Shown here in pieces: positions 15,902 to 23,343 of a DNA stretch of 29,797 bases (the first letter of the stretch is position 1; every line of letters starts with the position of its first letter). The notes below the pieces were generated by a model that was given only the letters and a program-made list of their open reading frames with translations, did not search any database and was not told where the DNA came from. The position numbers and the translations under genes were made by a program. Source of the DNA: Rhodoplanes sp049284695. GTDB lineage: Bacteria; Pseudomonadota; Alphaproteobacteria; Rhizobiales; Xanthobacteraceae. The stretch lies in NCBI GenBank assembly GCA_049284695.1, contig JBAPYK010000069.1, positions 1 to 29,797 of the forward strand, given 5' to 3'.

Positions 15902-17338
15902 ATGACGCGGGAGAGCCTGCTCCGACGCCTTCCTTCAGTCGATGACGTCCTGAAGACTAAGGCCGCGGCGGCAGCCGTCGATCGCTTCGGCCGACCGCCG
16001 GTCGTCAATGCGGTGCGCGCGGCCCTCGATGCGGTCCGCAGCGCGGTTCGCGCCGACCGCACGGTCGACCTCGGCGCGCGCTTGGATGCCGATGACGTCG
16101 CCGCCTCGGCCTTGGCGCATCTCGACCGCGACACGCGGCCGAGCGTGCGGCCGGTATTTAATCTGACCGGCACGGTGCTGCACACCAATCTGGGGCGCGC
16201 GCTGCTCGCCGAAGCCGCGGTTGAGGCGGCGGTCACCGCGATGCGGCAGGCGATTGCGCTCGAGTTCGATCTCGACACCGGCCGGCGCGGCGAGCGCGAC
16301 ACGCTGGTGCGGGGCCTGCTGTGCGAACTGAGCGGGGCGGAGGATGCGACCGTCGTCAACAATAATGCGGCGGCGGTTCTTCTTGTGCTCAACACGCTTG
16401 CGAAGGGACGCGAGGCGATCGTCTCGCGCGGCGAACTGATCGAGATCGGCGGCGCGTTCCGCATTCCCGACATTATGGCGCGCGCGGGCGCGCGGCTCGT
16501 CGAGGTCGGTACCACCAACCGCACGCACCCGAAGGACTACGCCGAGGCGCTCGGCGGAAAAACCGCGCTCATTCTCAAGGTGCATCCCTCGAATTACCGT
16601 ATTGAGGGGTTCACCGCGGCCGTGCCGGGCCGCGATCTTGCGGAGTTTGCGCACGGGCACAACGTGCCGCTGGTCAACGACCTCGGCTCCGGAACACTCG
16701 TCGATCTCACGCGCTTCGGCCTGACCCATGAGCCCACAGTGGCGGAGGCGGTGGCGCAAGGCGCCGATCTCGTCACCTTCTCCGGCGACAAGCTGCTTGG
16801 CGGTCCGCAGGCGGGGTTCATCGTCGGACGCAAGGAGCTGATCGCGCGCATCAACCGCAATCCGCTCAAGCGGGCGTTGCGCATCGACAAGGTCCGCCTG
16901 GCGGCGATCGAGGCGACGCTGCGGCTCTATCGCGATCCCGACCGGCTGGCGCAATTTCTGCCGACGCTGCGCCTGCTCGGCAGGCCGAAGGCGGACATCG
17001 CGGCGCTCGCGCGGCGGCTCGCGCCTTCCGTGGCGGCGGCGGTCGGTTCCTCCTTCACCATCACGGTCATCGACTGCGCCAGCGAGATCGGCTCGGGCGC
17101 GCTGCCGCGCGAAACCATTCCAAGCGCGGGCCTCGCCATCCGCCCGGCGGGTAGGCGCAGCGGCGGACGCGCGCTGATCAAACTCGCCGCTTCGTTCCGC
17201 CGCCTCGCCACGCCGGTCATCGGCCGTATCGAGGAGGGCGCGCTGATCTTCGATTTGCGCTGTTTGGAGGACGAGCCGGGCTTTGTTGCGAATCTTGCAA
17301 GACTCGAAGCCGGAGGAAGGCCCGATGCGCTGGCTTGA
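15902..17338 (+). CDS. selA: L-seryl-tRNA(Sec) selenium transferase
   Basis: This 478-residue PLP enzyme converts Ser-tRNA-Sec to Sec-tRNA-Sec using selenophosphate. The PLP lysine is Lys297 in TFSGDKLLGGPQAG, matching E. coli Lys295. Other family marks are NLTGTVLHTNLGRA near residue 87, ATVVNNNAAAVLL and KVHPSNYRIEGF. The length matches the family (E. coli 463). The ATG at 15902 was chosen over an upstream in-frame ATG at 15824, because the upstream codons overlap fdhE out of frame and GAGGGA at 15890-15895 is the ribosome site. Its 3' end overlaps the start of the Sel1-repeat gene by 14 bases. Confidence 0.96.
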   Translation: MTRESLLRRLPSVDDVLKTKAAAAAVDRFGRPPVVNAVRAALDAVRSAVRADRTVDLGARLDADDVAASALAHLDRDTRPSVRPVFNLTGTVLHTNLGRALLAEAAVEAAVTAMRQAIALEFDLDTGRRGERDTLVRGLLCELSGAEDATVVNNNAAAVLLVLNTLAKGREAIVSRGELIEIGGAFRIPDIMARAGARLVEVGTTNRTHPKDYAEALGGKTALILKVHPSNYRIEGFTAAVPGRDLAEFAHGHNVPLVNDLGSGTLVDLTRFGLTHEPTVAEAVAQGADLVTFSGDKLLGGPQAGFIVGRKELIARINRNPLKRALRIDKVRLAAIEATLRLYRDPDRLAQFLPTLRLLGRPKADIAALARRLAPSVAAAVGSSFTITVIDCASEIGSGALPRETIPSAGLAIRPAGRRSGGRALIKLAASFRRLATPVIGRIEEGALIFDLRCLEDEPGFVANLARLEAGGRPDALA

Positions 17339-18176
17339 GCGCCTCGCGCATGGGCGCGCCAAGACCGACCTCGCGCCGGCCCATGCGTCAGACACCGCCG
17401 CTCAAATGGCCGAGGCGTTCGACGCCGCGCGAAACGGCGATTATGCGGTCGCGCTCGCGATCTGGGGACCGCTCGCGCAAACGGGCGTCGCGCGCGCGCA
17501 GAACAATGTCGGGGCGTGCTTCGCCGAAGGTCTCGGCGTTGCTCGCGATGCGGGGCTGGCGGCGCGCTGGCTGACGCTTGCGGCGCAAGCGGGCGATCCG
17601 GTCGGACAGCGCAATCTCGCCGCGCTCTGCTTCAAAGGGGAGGGGGTCGAGCAGGATTACGCGCGCGCCGCCGAGCTCTATCGCGCCGCCGCTCAGCAGG
17701 GCGACGGCCCGGCGCAGGACATGCTGAGCTGGATGCTGCTGGAAGGCGAGTGCATCCCGGCCGATGCGATCGAGGCGCGGCGCTGGGCGCTCGCGGCGGC
17801 CGAACAAGGGATCCCCGCGGCGATGACCCGCGTCGGCATGATCTATCACAATGCGATTGGCGTCGAGCGCGACCCCGGCGTTGCCGCGATGTGGTGGGAG
17901 AAGGCGGCCCTGCGCAAGGATGCCGACGCGCAGGCGATGCTCGGCGCCGCCTGCCTTCTCGGCGCCGGCGTTGCGCAAGATGGGATCGCAGCGCTCGCCT
18001 GGCTCCTGCGGGCGAAAACCGGCGGGAGCGCGCTCGCCGAGCCGTTCATCGCATCGGCGCGGGCATCGCTCTCGGGCGAGGCGATCGCCGAAGCAGAACG
18101 CCGCGCCGCCGCGCCGCTGGCTGACGCTCCCACGACCGAAGCGCCGGCGCGCCCAATACCCGAGCGCGTGTCATGA
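17325..18176 (+). CDS. Sel1-like repeat protein between selA and selB
   Basis: The 283-residue protein is a row of Sel1-like (TPR-related, about 36 residues each) repeats. Examples are ARAQNNVGACFAEGLGV, GQRNLAALCFKGEGVEQD, AMTRVGMIYHNAIGVERD and AQAMLGAACLLGAGVAQD. The name Sel1 has nothing to do with selenium; such repeats are protein-binding scaffolds. No signal peptide is visible, so it is probably cytoplasmic. The ATG at 17325 has GGAGGAAGG at 17312-17320 as ribosome site. The gene overlaps both neighbours: the selA end by 14 bases and the selB start by 4 (ATGA at 18173-18176). Such coupling argues for a role with SelA/SelB or with formate dehydrogenase assembly, but none is established by the sequence. 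Confidence 0.88.
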   Translation: MRWLERLAHGRAKTDLAPAHASDTAAQMAEAFDAARNGDYAVALAIWGPLAQTGVARAQNNVGACFAEGLGVARDAGLAARWLTLAAQAGDPVGQRNLAALCFKGEGVEQDYARAAELYRAAAQQGDGPAQDMLSWMLLEGECIPADAIEARRWALAAAEQGIPAAMTRVGMIYHNAIGVERDPGVAAMWWEKAALRKDADAQAMLGAACLLGAGVAQDGIAALAWLLRAKTGGSALAEPFIASARASLSGEAIAEAERRAAAPLADAPTTEAPARPIPERVS

Positions 18177-20251
18177 TCATCGGAACGGCCGGGCATATCG
18201 ACCACGGCAAGACCGCGCTGGTGCGCGCGCTGAGCGGCGTCGACACCGATCGCCTCAAGGAGGAAAAGGCGCGCGGCATTACGATCGACCTCGGCTTCGC
18301 CTACCTGCCGACGCCGACCGGCGGCGTGCTCGGCTTCGTCGACGTTCCGGGCCACGAGAAGTTCGTTCACAACATGCTGGCGGGAGCGACCGGCATCGAC
18401 TTCATGCTGCTGGTAGTCGCCGCCGATGACGGGCCGATGCCGCAGACGGTCGAGCATCTGGCGATCATCGATCTGTTGGGCGTGGAGCGCGGCATCGTCG
18501 CGATGACGAAAGCGGACCTCGCCGATCAGGCGCGTCGGGGCGAAGTCGAAGCCGCGATCAGGCAACTGCTCGCGCCGACCCGCTTGGCGGACGCGGACAT
18601 CGTTCCGGTCTCCGTCGTCACGGGTGAGGGCGTCGACGCGCTACGCGAGCGGCTGTTCACTGCCGCGGACGCCTTTGAACGTATTGCCGATGATCGGCGT
18701 TTCCGTCTCGCGATCGACCGGTCCTTTACGCTGGCCGGCGCCGGCACCGTCGTGACCGGGACGGTGCTGTCGGGATCGGTGACGGTCGGCGATCGTGTGC
18801 TGCTCAGTCCGTCCGGCCTTGCGGCGCGCGTGCGCGCGATCCATGCGCAGAACCGCCCGGCCGAGCGCGGAACTTGCGGCGAGCGCTGCGCGCTCAATCT
18901 TGCCGGCGACGGGATCAGCAAGGATGCGATCCGCCGCGGGGATGTCGCGCTCGACCCCGATCTGCATGCGCCGACCGAGCGGATCGATGCGGCGCTGCGC
19001 GTGCTTTCCTCCGAGGCAAAGTCGATCGGCCAATGGATGCCGGTGCGGTTGCACCATGCCGCGGCGGAGGTCGGGGCGCGTATCGTCCTGCTCGGCGACA
19101 CGCCGGTTCCGCCCGGCGGCGAGGCGTGCGTTCAGCTCGTGCTCGAGCGGCCGATCGCGGCCGTTTCGGGCGATTGCTTCGTCGTGCGCGATACGTCGGC
19201 GCAGCGCACGATCGGCGGCGGCCGTTTCCTTGATCTGCGCGCGCCCGCGCGCAAGCGCCGCACGCCCGAGCGCATGGCCCAGCTCGATGCGTATGCACTT
19301 GATGATCCCGAGCGCACGCTCGAACGGCTGTTGGACATCGCGCCTTTGTATGTCGATCTCGCCGTTTTCGCGCGCGACCGCGCGCTGACCGCTGCGGCGA
19401 TCGACCGGATCGCGACAAAGCTTTCGCTCATCCGCATTCCCGCGGCTCGCTCGGTGACTGCGCTCGCGCCTGCCGGGTGGATGCGCCTGAAGCGGGAAGC
19501 GCTCGCCGCGCTTGCCGCTTTCCACGCCGCCAATCCCGACCTGCCCGGCATGGGGCTGGAGCGGCTTCGGCTCCAGTTGGAGCCGCGCTTGCCGGCGCCG
19601 GCTTTCATCGCCGCGCTGCAGACCCTTGCGCGCGCCAAGGAGGTTGCGCTCGACGGCGCCTGGGTGCGGCTGCCGGGCCATGAGGTCCGTCTTACCGACA
19701 GCGAGGAGCGACTCTGGCAGAAGGTCCAGCCATTGATTGCGGGTCGCGAGCGCTTCCGGCCGCCGCGCGTGCGCGATATCGGCGCCACCGTTGGGGCTCC
19801 GGAAATCGACGTGCGGCAAATGCTCAAGCTGCTCGGGCGCTTGGGCAAGGTCGACGAGGTCGCGCATGATCATTTCTTCCTGCGCGGCACGGTCGGGGAA
19901 ATGGTGGACATCGCCGTCGATCTGACGGCGCAGGAACCGAACGGCCAGTTCACCGCCGCCCAGTTCCGCGACCGGCTCGACAACGGCCGCAAGGTTGCGA
20001 TTCAGATCCTCGAATTCTTCGATCGCCATGGCGTCACGCTGCGCCGGGGCGATCTGCGCCGCATCAACAAGCACCGGCTCGACCTGTTCCGCCGCCCATC
20101 GCAAGAGCAGGCCGCACCGGAACCCATGCAAGCTGGAGGAGAATCGTCCCTGGTGGGGCGTCCGGACTTCAAATCCGGGAGGGGCCGCGAGCCGGTCTTT
20201 GGTGGGTTCGACTCCCACTCTCTTCCGCCAAACTCCCGGAGCGCCGAATGA
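18173..20251 (+). CDS. selB: Selenocysteine-specific elongation factor SelB
   Basis: SelB carries Sec-tRNA-Sec to the ribosome and binds the SECIS hairpin. The 692-residue frame begins with an EF-Tu-like GTPase: G1 GHIDHGKT (residues 7-14), G2 ARGITIDLGFAYL, G3 DVPGHEKF, G4 TKAD. Translation-factor beta barrels and four C-terminal winged-helix domains follow, the last ending near DLFRRP at about 20096. No stop follows that domain: the frame runs through the whole tRNA-Sec gene (20135-20230) and ends at TGA 20249-20251, adding about 50 residues beyond the usual end (E. coli 614). That tail would read GGESSLVGRPDFKSG and so on, a translation of the tRNA. The start overlaps the Sel1-repeat gene and the stop overlaps the next gene's ATG, so both junctions are ATGA. 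Confidence 0.95.
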   Translation: MIIGTAGHIDHGKTALVRALSGVDTDRLKEEKARGITIDLGFAYLPTPTGGVLGFVDVPGHEKFVHNMLAGATGIDFMLLVVAADDGPMPQTVEHLAIIDLLGVERGIVAMTKADLADQARRGEVEAAIRQLLAPTRLADADIVPVSVVTGEGVDALRERLFTAADAFERIADDRRFRLAIDRSFTLAGAGTVVTGTVLSGSVTVGDRVLLSPSGLAARVRAIHAQNRPAERGTCGERCALNLAGDGISKDAIRRGDVALDPDLHAPTERIDAALRVLSSEAKSIGQWMPVRLHHAAAEVGARIVLLGDTPVPPGGEACVQLVLERPIAAVSGDCFVVRDTSAQRTIGGGRFLDLRAPARKRRTPERMAQLDAYALDDPERTLERLLDIAPLYVDLAVFARDRALTAAAIDRIATKLSLIRIPAARSVTALAPAGWMRLKREALAALAAFHAANPDLPGMGLERLRLQLEPRLPAPAFIAALQTLARAKEVALDGAWVRLPGHEVRLTDSEERLWQKVQPLIAGRERFRPPRVRDIGATVGAPEIDVRQMLKLLGRLGKVDEVAHDHFFLRGTVGEMVDIAVDLTAQEPNGQFTAAQFRDRLDNGRKVAIQILEFFDRHGVTLRRGDLRRINKHRLDLFRRPSQEQAAPEPMQAGGESSLVGRPDFKSGRGREPVFGGFDSHSLPPNSRSAE
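20135..20230 (+). tRNA. selC: tRNA-Sec (anticodon UCA), nested in the selB reading frame
   Basis: The cloverleaf is that of bacterial tRNA-Sec. It has an 8-bp acceptor stem (20135-20142 with 20219-20226, one G-U), a 6-bp D stem (CGTCCC/GGGGCG) with TGGT loop, and an anticodon stem CCGGA/TCCGG with loop CTTCAAA giving anticodon TCA at 20169-20171. There is a long variable arm of up to 8 bp (20180-20187 with 20193-20200, several G-U) and a T stem GTGGG/CCCAC with loop TTCGACT. The discriminator G at 20227 is followed by an encoded CCA at 20228-20230. The 8+5 acceptor/T stack and long variable arm set it apart from ordinary tRNAs. The gene lies entirely inside the open reading frame of selB. Confidence 0.97.
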
Positions 20252-20652
20252 CGAGGCTCGCCTTTTCTGACCCGATATCCACGGCGAACGATTTCGAGCG
20301 CTGGCTGCCGGCGGCGTTCGCCGAGATCGGCGCGTTCACCGCGCTGGTGGTGCTGGTCGATATCGGGGAGACGCGGGTGACGCCGCTCCGCTCGACCTAC
20401 GTCAACGTCATCGGCGACGAGGTCGGCTGGAACGACATGGTACAGATGTTCGCAGAATCCGGCGCAGACTGGGACGGCGCGGCGTTCTTCCCGGTGACCG
20501 TGAAAGGGGGCGGGCCGCTCGACAATCCATCGGCGCGGCTGAAACTGCGCGCGCTGGAGGCGCGGCTGGCGGCGGACCGGCTGGCGCTCAACGAAGGCAA
20601 CTTCTTCGACCGTTTCGGCCGACGACTGATGATCGAGGAGGTCCCGCAATGA
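20248..20652 (+). CDS. Unrecognised 134-residue protein in the Sec/FDH operon
   Basis: I do not recognise the family. The product has no signal peptide, no membrane helix and no cysteines. It contains an ALVVLVDIGETRVTPLRSTY strand-rich segment, then a W-N-D-M-VQMFAESGADWDGAAFF stretch and a helical, leucine/arginine-rich C-terminus. Its ATG overlaps the selB stop (ATGA at 20248-20251), with GGAG at 20237-20240 as ribosome site, and its stop overlaps the ATG of the DsrE-like gene, so it is translationally coupled on both sides. Codon use matches the neighbours, which supports a real gene. By position it should act in selenium or formate dehydrogenase metabolism. Confidence 0.8.
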   Translation: MTRLAFSDPISTANDFERWLPAAFAEIGAFTALVVLVDIGETRVTPLRSTYVNVIGDEVGWNDMVQMFAESGADWDGAAFFPVTVKGGGPLDNPSARLKLRALEARLAADRLALNEGNFFDRFGRRLMIEEVPQ

Positions 20653-21086
20653 CGGACGCGGCCACGCCGAGCCTTGCGAGGGAAGCCGGCCAGAAAACCG
20701 GGCGCGCAGCGGCCACGCGGTTGCTGATCGTGTTGATGAACACCGACCCGCGCAATGTCGCGGAGCTAGGCGCGCCGTTCTATCACGCAGCGGTGGCGGC
20801 GGCGATGGATTACGAGGTCGACGTTCTCTGCACTGCGGCGGCGGGAACGCTGATGCACAAAGGCGTGGCCGAGAAACTGTTCGTCAAGCCGGGTGATGCG
20901 AAGACGGTGTATGACTGGATCAAGGAGGCGCACGAGCACGGCGCGCGCTTCTGGGCCTGCCCGGCCAATCTGGAATTGTTCGATCTGACCGAGGACGACC
21001 TGATCCCGGAATGCCGCGGCCTCATGGGCGCCGCCGCCATGATTCAGGACATCATGGAAGGCGGATGCCGCGTGCTGACCTACTAA
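20649..21086 (+). CDS. DsrE-family small sulfur-relay protein
   Basis: The 145-residue product belongs to the DsrE/DsrF/DsrH-like fold. It opens with RLLIVLMNTDPRNVAELGAP and continues with YHAAVAAAMDYEVDVLCTAA. Then come GTLMHKGVAEKLF, VYDWIKEAHEHGARFWACPANLEL and IPECRGLMGAAAMIQDIMEG. Cysteines at WACPAN and PECRGL are candidates for sulfur binding; the first lies where several DsrE-like proteins hold their persulfide cysteine. It starts by a 4-base overlap with the preceding unknown gene. DsrE-like domains form the C-terminal half of YedF, whose N-terminal half is a TusA domain; a separate TusA gene lies beside selD here. It may take part in sulfur or selenium trafficking; direct evidence is lacking. 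Confidence 0.82.
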   Translation: MTDAATPSLAREAGQKTGRAAATRLLIVLMNTDPRNVAELGAPFYHAAVAAAMDYEVDVLCTAAAGTLMHKGVAEKLFVKPGDAKTVYDWIKEAHEHGARFWACPANLELFDLTEDDLIPECRGLMGAAAMIQDIMEGGCRVLTY

Positions 21087-21120
21087 AGCCGAGTCGGCCG
21101 GCGAAGCGAGTTTGGCGAGG

Positions 21121-21552
21121 ATGGACGTCAGCGACTATCCGGATGACCGGTTCTACGACATGAACAACCAGATCTGGTACGAGCCGCTTGCCGACGGGAC
21201 CGTGCGCGCCGGCTTCACGCCATGGGCGGCGGCGCTCATGGGCGAGATTCTCGTGTTCACGCCTAAGCGGATCGGGCGCGAATTCGAGAAAGACCGCTCG
21301 TTCGCGGTAATCGAGGGCGGAAAATGGGTGGGTACGGCACGGGCGGCCTTCGATGGCGTCGTTGTCGCCCACAACGACGACGTGATTGACCGACCTGAAC
21401 TCGTCGGCGAGGACGCGTTCGGCGCGGGATGGATGCTGGTCGTCCGCCCGGCGGTGGCGGATTGGCGCGAGGGGCTTGTTACCGGGCAGGCGATCGTCCC
21501 CGCCTTTGCCGCCTGGCTCGCGACGGAAGCCTATAAGGATCGGGCAAATTGA
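21121..21552 (+). CDS. GcvH-like lipoyl-domain protein
   Basis: The 143-residue product has the glycine-cleavage H-protein fold. It reads TVRAGFTPWAAALMGEILVF, then IGREFEKDRSFAVIEGGKWVG with Lys68 at the lipoylation position. VVVAHNDDVIDRPELVGEDA and GAGWMLVVRP follow, the typical H-protein end. The C-terminal extension of about 30 residues (DWREGLVTGQAIVPAFAAW) is unusual. No gcvT or gcvP is near, so it is unlikely to work in glycine cleavage; lipoate-binding proteins of the LbpA type, which serve sulfur oxidation, are a closer functional model. The ATG at 21121 was preferred to an in-frame TTG at 21112. It is the last gene of the plus-strand run, 34 bases after the DsrE-like gene. Confidence 0.85.
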   Translation: MDVSDYPDDRFYDMNNQIWYEPLADGTVRAGFTPWAAALMGEILVFTPKRIGREFEKDRSFAVIEGGKWVGTARAAFDGVVVAHNDDVIDRPELVGEDAFGAGWMLVVRPAVADWREGLVTGQAIVPAFAAWLATEAYKDRAN

Positions 21553-21826
21553 TGCAATCGCTGGTGTGCGGCGATAGACCAGACCATGCCGGTTGCGCGA
21601 TGCAATAAAAATCTGATCGCGGTTTTGAATTGCGGAAAGCGCGGCGAGGCCGCATAGCAGTCAGGCACGTGACGGTGCGCGGTGATCCGGAGTCGCTATT
21701 CCGCCCCATTCCGTGCTTACGCCGCGTTCCTTACATAAAGGGCGCAGCGATCGCGTATGTACGCCGCTACCGTGCGGAACGTTGCGCATAAGTCCGTGCT
21801 TTTTCCTCGGAGGAGATCGTCAGGTC

Positions 21827-23329
21827 ATGACCGGCCTTTCTCGTTGTCGTTACACCAACATTCGTCGCCCGGTCGCCGCGGCGCTGGTGGTCGTCCTCAT
21901 CCTGTTCGGCGCGGCCGGTCGAGCGGCCGCGCGGGGACCCGACGGCATCGCCGACATCGCCAACAATGTGATGGACGCGGTCGTCAACATCTCGACCTCG
22001 CAGAAGGTCGAGGTGAGAGGGGATATGCCGCAGCTTCCGCCCGGCTCGCCCTTCGAGGAGTTTTTCGAGGAGTTTTTCAAGAACCGACGCGGGCAGGGAC
22101 CCGGACCTGGCGACAACCCCCGCGAGCGCAGCACCCCGCGGCGCGTCAGTTCGCTCGGGTCGGGATTCGTCATTGATCCCTCGGGCCTCGTCGTCACCAA
22201 CAACCACGTCATCTCCGACGCCGACGAGGTGAATGTCATTCTCAACGATGGCACGCGGCTCAAGGCGGAAGTCATCGGCCGCGACACGAAGATCGACCTC
22301 GCCCTTCTGCGCGTGAAGTCCGACAAGCCGCTCAAGGCGGTGCAGTTCGGAGATTCGGACAAGCTGCGGATCGGCGAATGGGTGATTGCGATCGGCAATC
22401 CCTTCAGCCTCGGCGGCACGGTCACTGCGGGAATCGTGTCGGCGCGCAACCGCGACATCAATTCGGGGCCTTACGACAACTACATCCAGACCGACGCGGC
22501 CATCAACCGCGGCAATTCGGGCGGACCGCTCTTCAATCTCGACGGCGAGGTGGTCGGGGTGAACACGGCCATCATCTCCCCGTCAGGCGGCTCGATCGGA
22601 ATTGGTTTCGCCGTGCCGTCGAAGACGGCGATGCCGGTGATCGATCAACTCCGCCAGTTCGGCGAGACGCGGCGCGGTTGGCTCGGCGTGCGCATCCAGC
22701 ACATGACCGACGAGCTCGCCGAAACCATGAATGTCAAGCCGCCGCGCGGCGCGCTGGTCGCCGGGGTAGACGACAAAGGTCCGGCGAAGCCGGCGGGCAT
22801 TCGCACCGGCGACGTGATCGTCCGGTTCGACAACAAAGACATCAAGGAAATGCGCGATCTGCCGCGCGTGGTCGCCGACACGCCGGTCGGCAAGGATGTC
22901 GAGGTCGTCATTCTGCGCCAGGGCAAGGAGGAGCGGAAGACGGTGAAGCTCGGCCGCCTCGAGGACGGGGAGAAGCAGGCCGCGTTGGCGAGCAAGCGGA
23001 ACGGAGGAGCGCCCGAGGAGAAATCGGTCGTCCAGCAGACGCTCGGCCTCAACCTTGCCAATCTCACCAGCGACCTGCGACGGCGCTACAAGATCAAGGA
23101 CAGCGTCAACGGGGTCGTCATCACCGGCGTCGACGCCAACTCGGCCGCCGCCGAAAAGCGGCTCAATGCCGGCGATGTGATCGTCGAAGTGGCTCAGGAA
23201 GCGGTCGGCTCGGCCGCCGACGTTCAGAAGCGGATCGATCAGCTCAAGAAAGACGGGCGGAAATCGGCGTTGCTTCTGGTCGCCAATGCCGAAGGCGATC
23301 TGCGCTTCGTGGCGCTGACGCTGCAGTAG
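21827..23329 (+). CDS. degP: DegP/HtrA-family periplasmic serine endoprotease
   Basis: The 500-residue Do-type protease has a signal peptide (hydrophobic core AAALVVVLILFGAAG, cut near GRAAA). A trypsin-like domain follows with the triad His127 (TNNHVIS), Asp157 (KIDLALL) and Ser231 (NRGNSGGPLF), then two PDZ domains from about residues 270 and 400. The acidic loop SPFEEFFEEFFKNRRG is typical of alphaproteobacterial DegP. It degrades or refolds damaged periplasmic proteins. The ATG at 21827 was chosen because the signal peptide starts there and GGAGGAGA lies at 21809-21816; the frame is open upstream. It is transcribed alone, convergent with the M23 gene 14 bases beyond its stop. Confidence 0.95.
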   Translation: MTGLSRCRYTNIRRPVAAALVVVLILFGAAGRAAARGPDGIADIANNVMDAVVNISTSQKVEVRGDMPQLPPGSPFEEFFEEFFKNRRGQGPGPGDNPRERSTPRRVSSLGSGFVIDPSGLVVTNNHVISDADEVNVILNDGTRLKAEVIGRDTKIDLALLRVKSDKPLKAVQFGDSDKLRIGEWVIAIGNPFSLGGTVTAGIVSARNRDINSGPYDNYIQTDAAINRGNSGGPLFNLDGEVVGVNTAIISPSGGSIGIGFAVPSKTAMPVIDQLRQFGETRRGWLGVRIQHMTDELAETMNVKPPRGALVAGVDDKGPAKPAGIRTGDVIVRFDNKDIKEMRDLPRVVADTPVGKDVEVVILRQGKEERKTVKLGRLEDGEKQAALASKRNGGAPEEKSVVQQTLGLNLANLTSDLRRRYKIKDSVNGVVITGVDANSAAAEKRLNAGDVIVEVAQEAVGSAADVQKRIDQLKKDGRKSALLLVANAEGDLRFVALTLQ

Positions 23330-23343
23330 GAGGGCGCGCGCCG

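Noticed and set aside
15935..17395. A 486-codon minus-strand frame over selA
   Set aside because: Antisense shadow of selA, which has all family motifs.
21776..21801. GGAAC as the -35 box of an ECF sigma (EcfG or RpoE type) promoter for degP
   Set aside because: GGAAC at 21776-21780 is right, but at 16-17 bases' spacing the -10 (TGCT/GCTT) is a poor match to CGTT or TCTGA, and the start would fall almost on the ribosome site.
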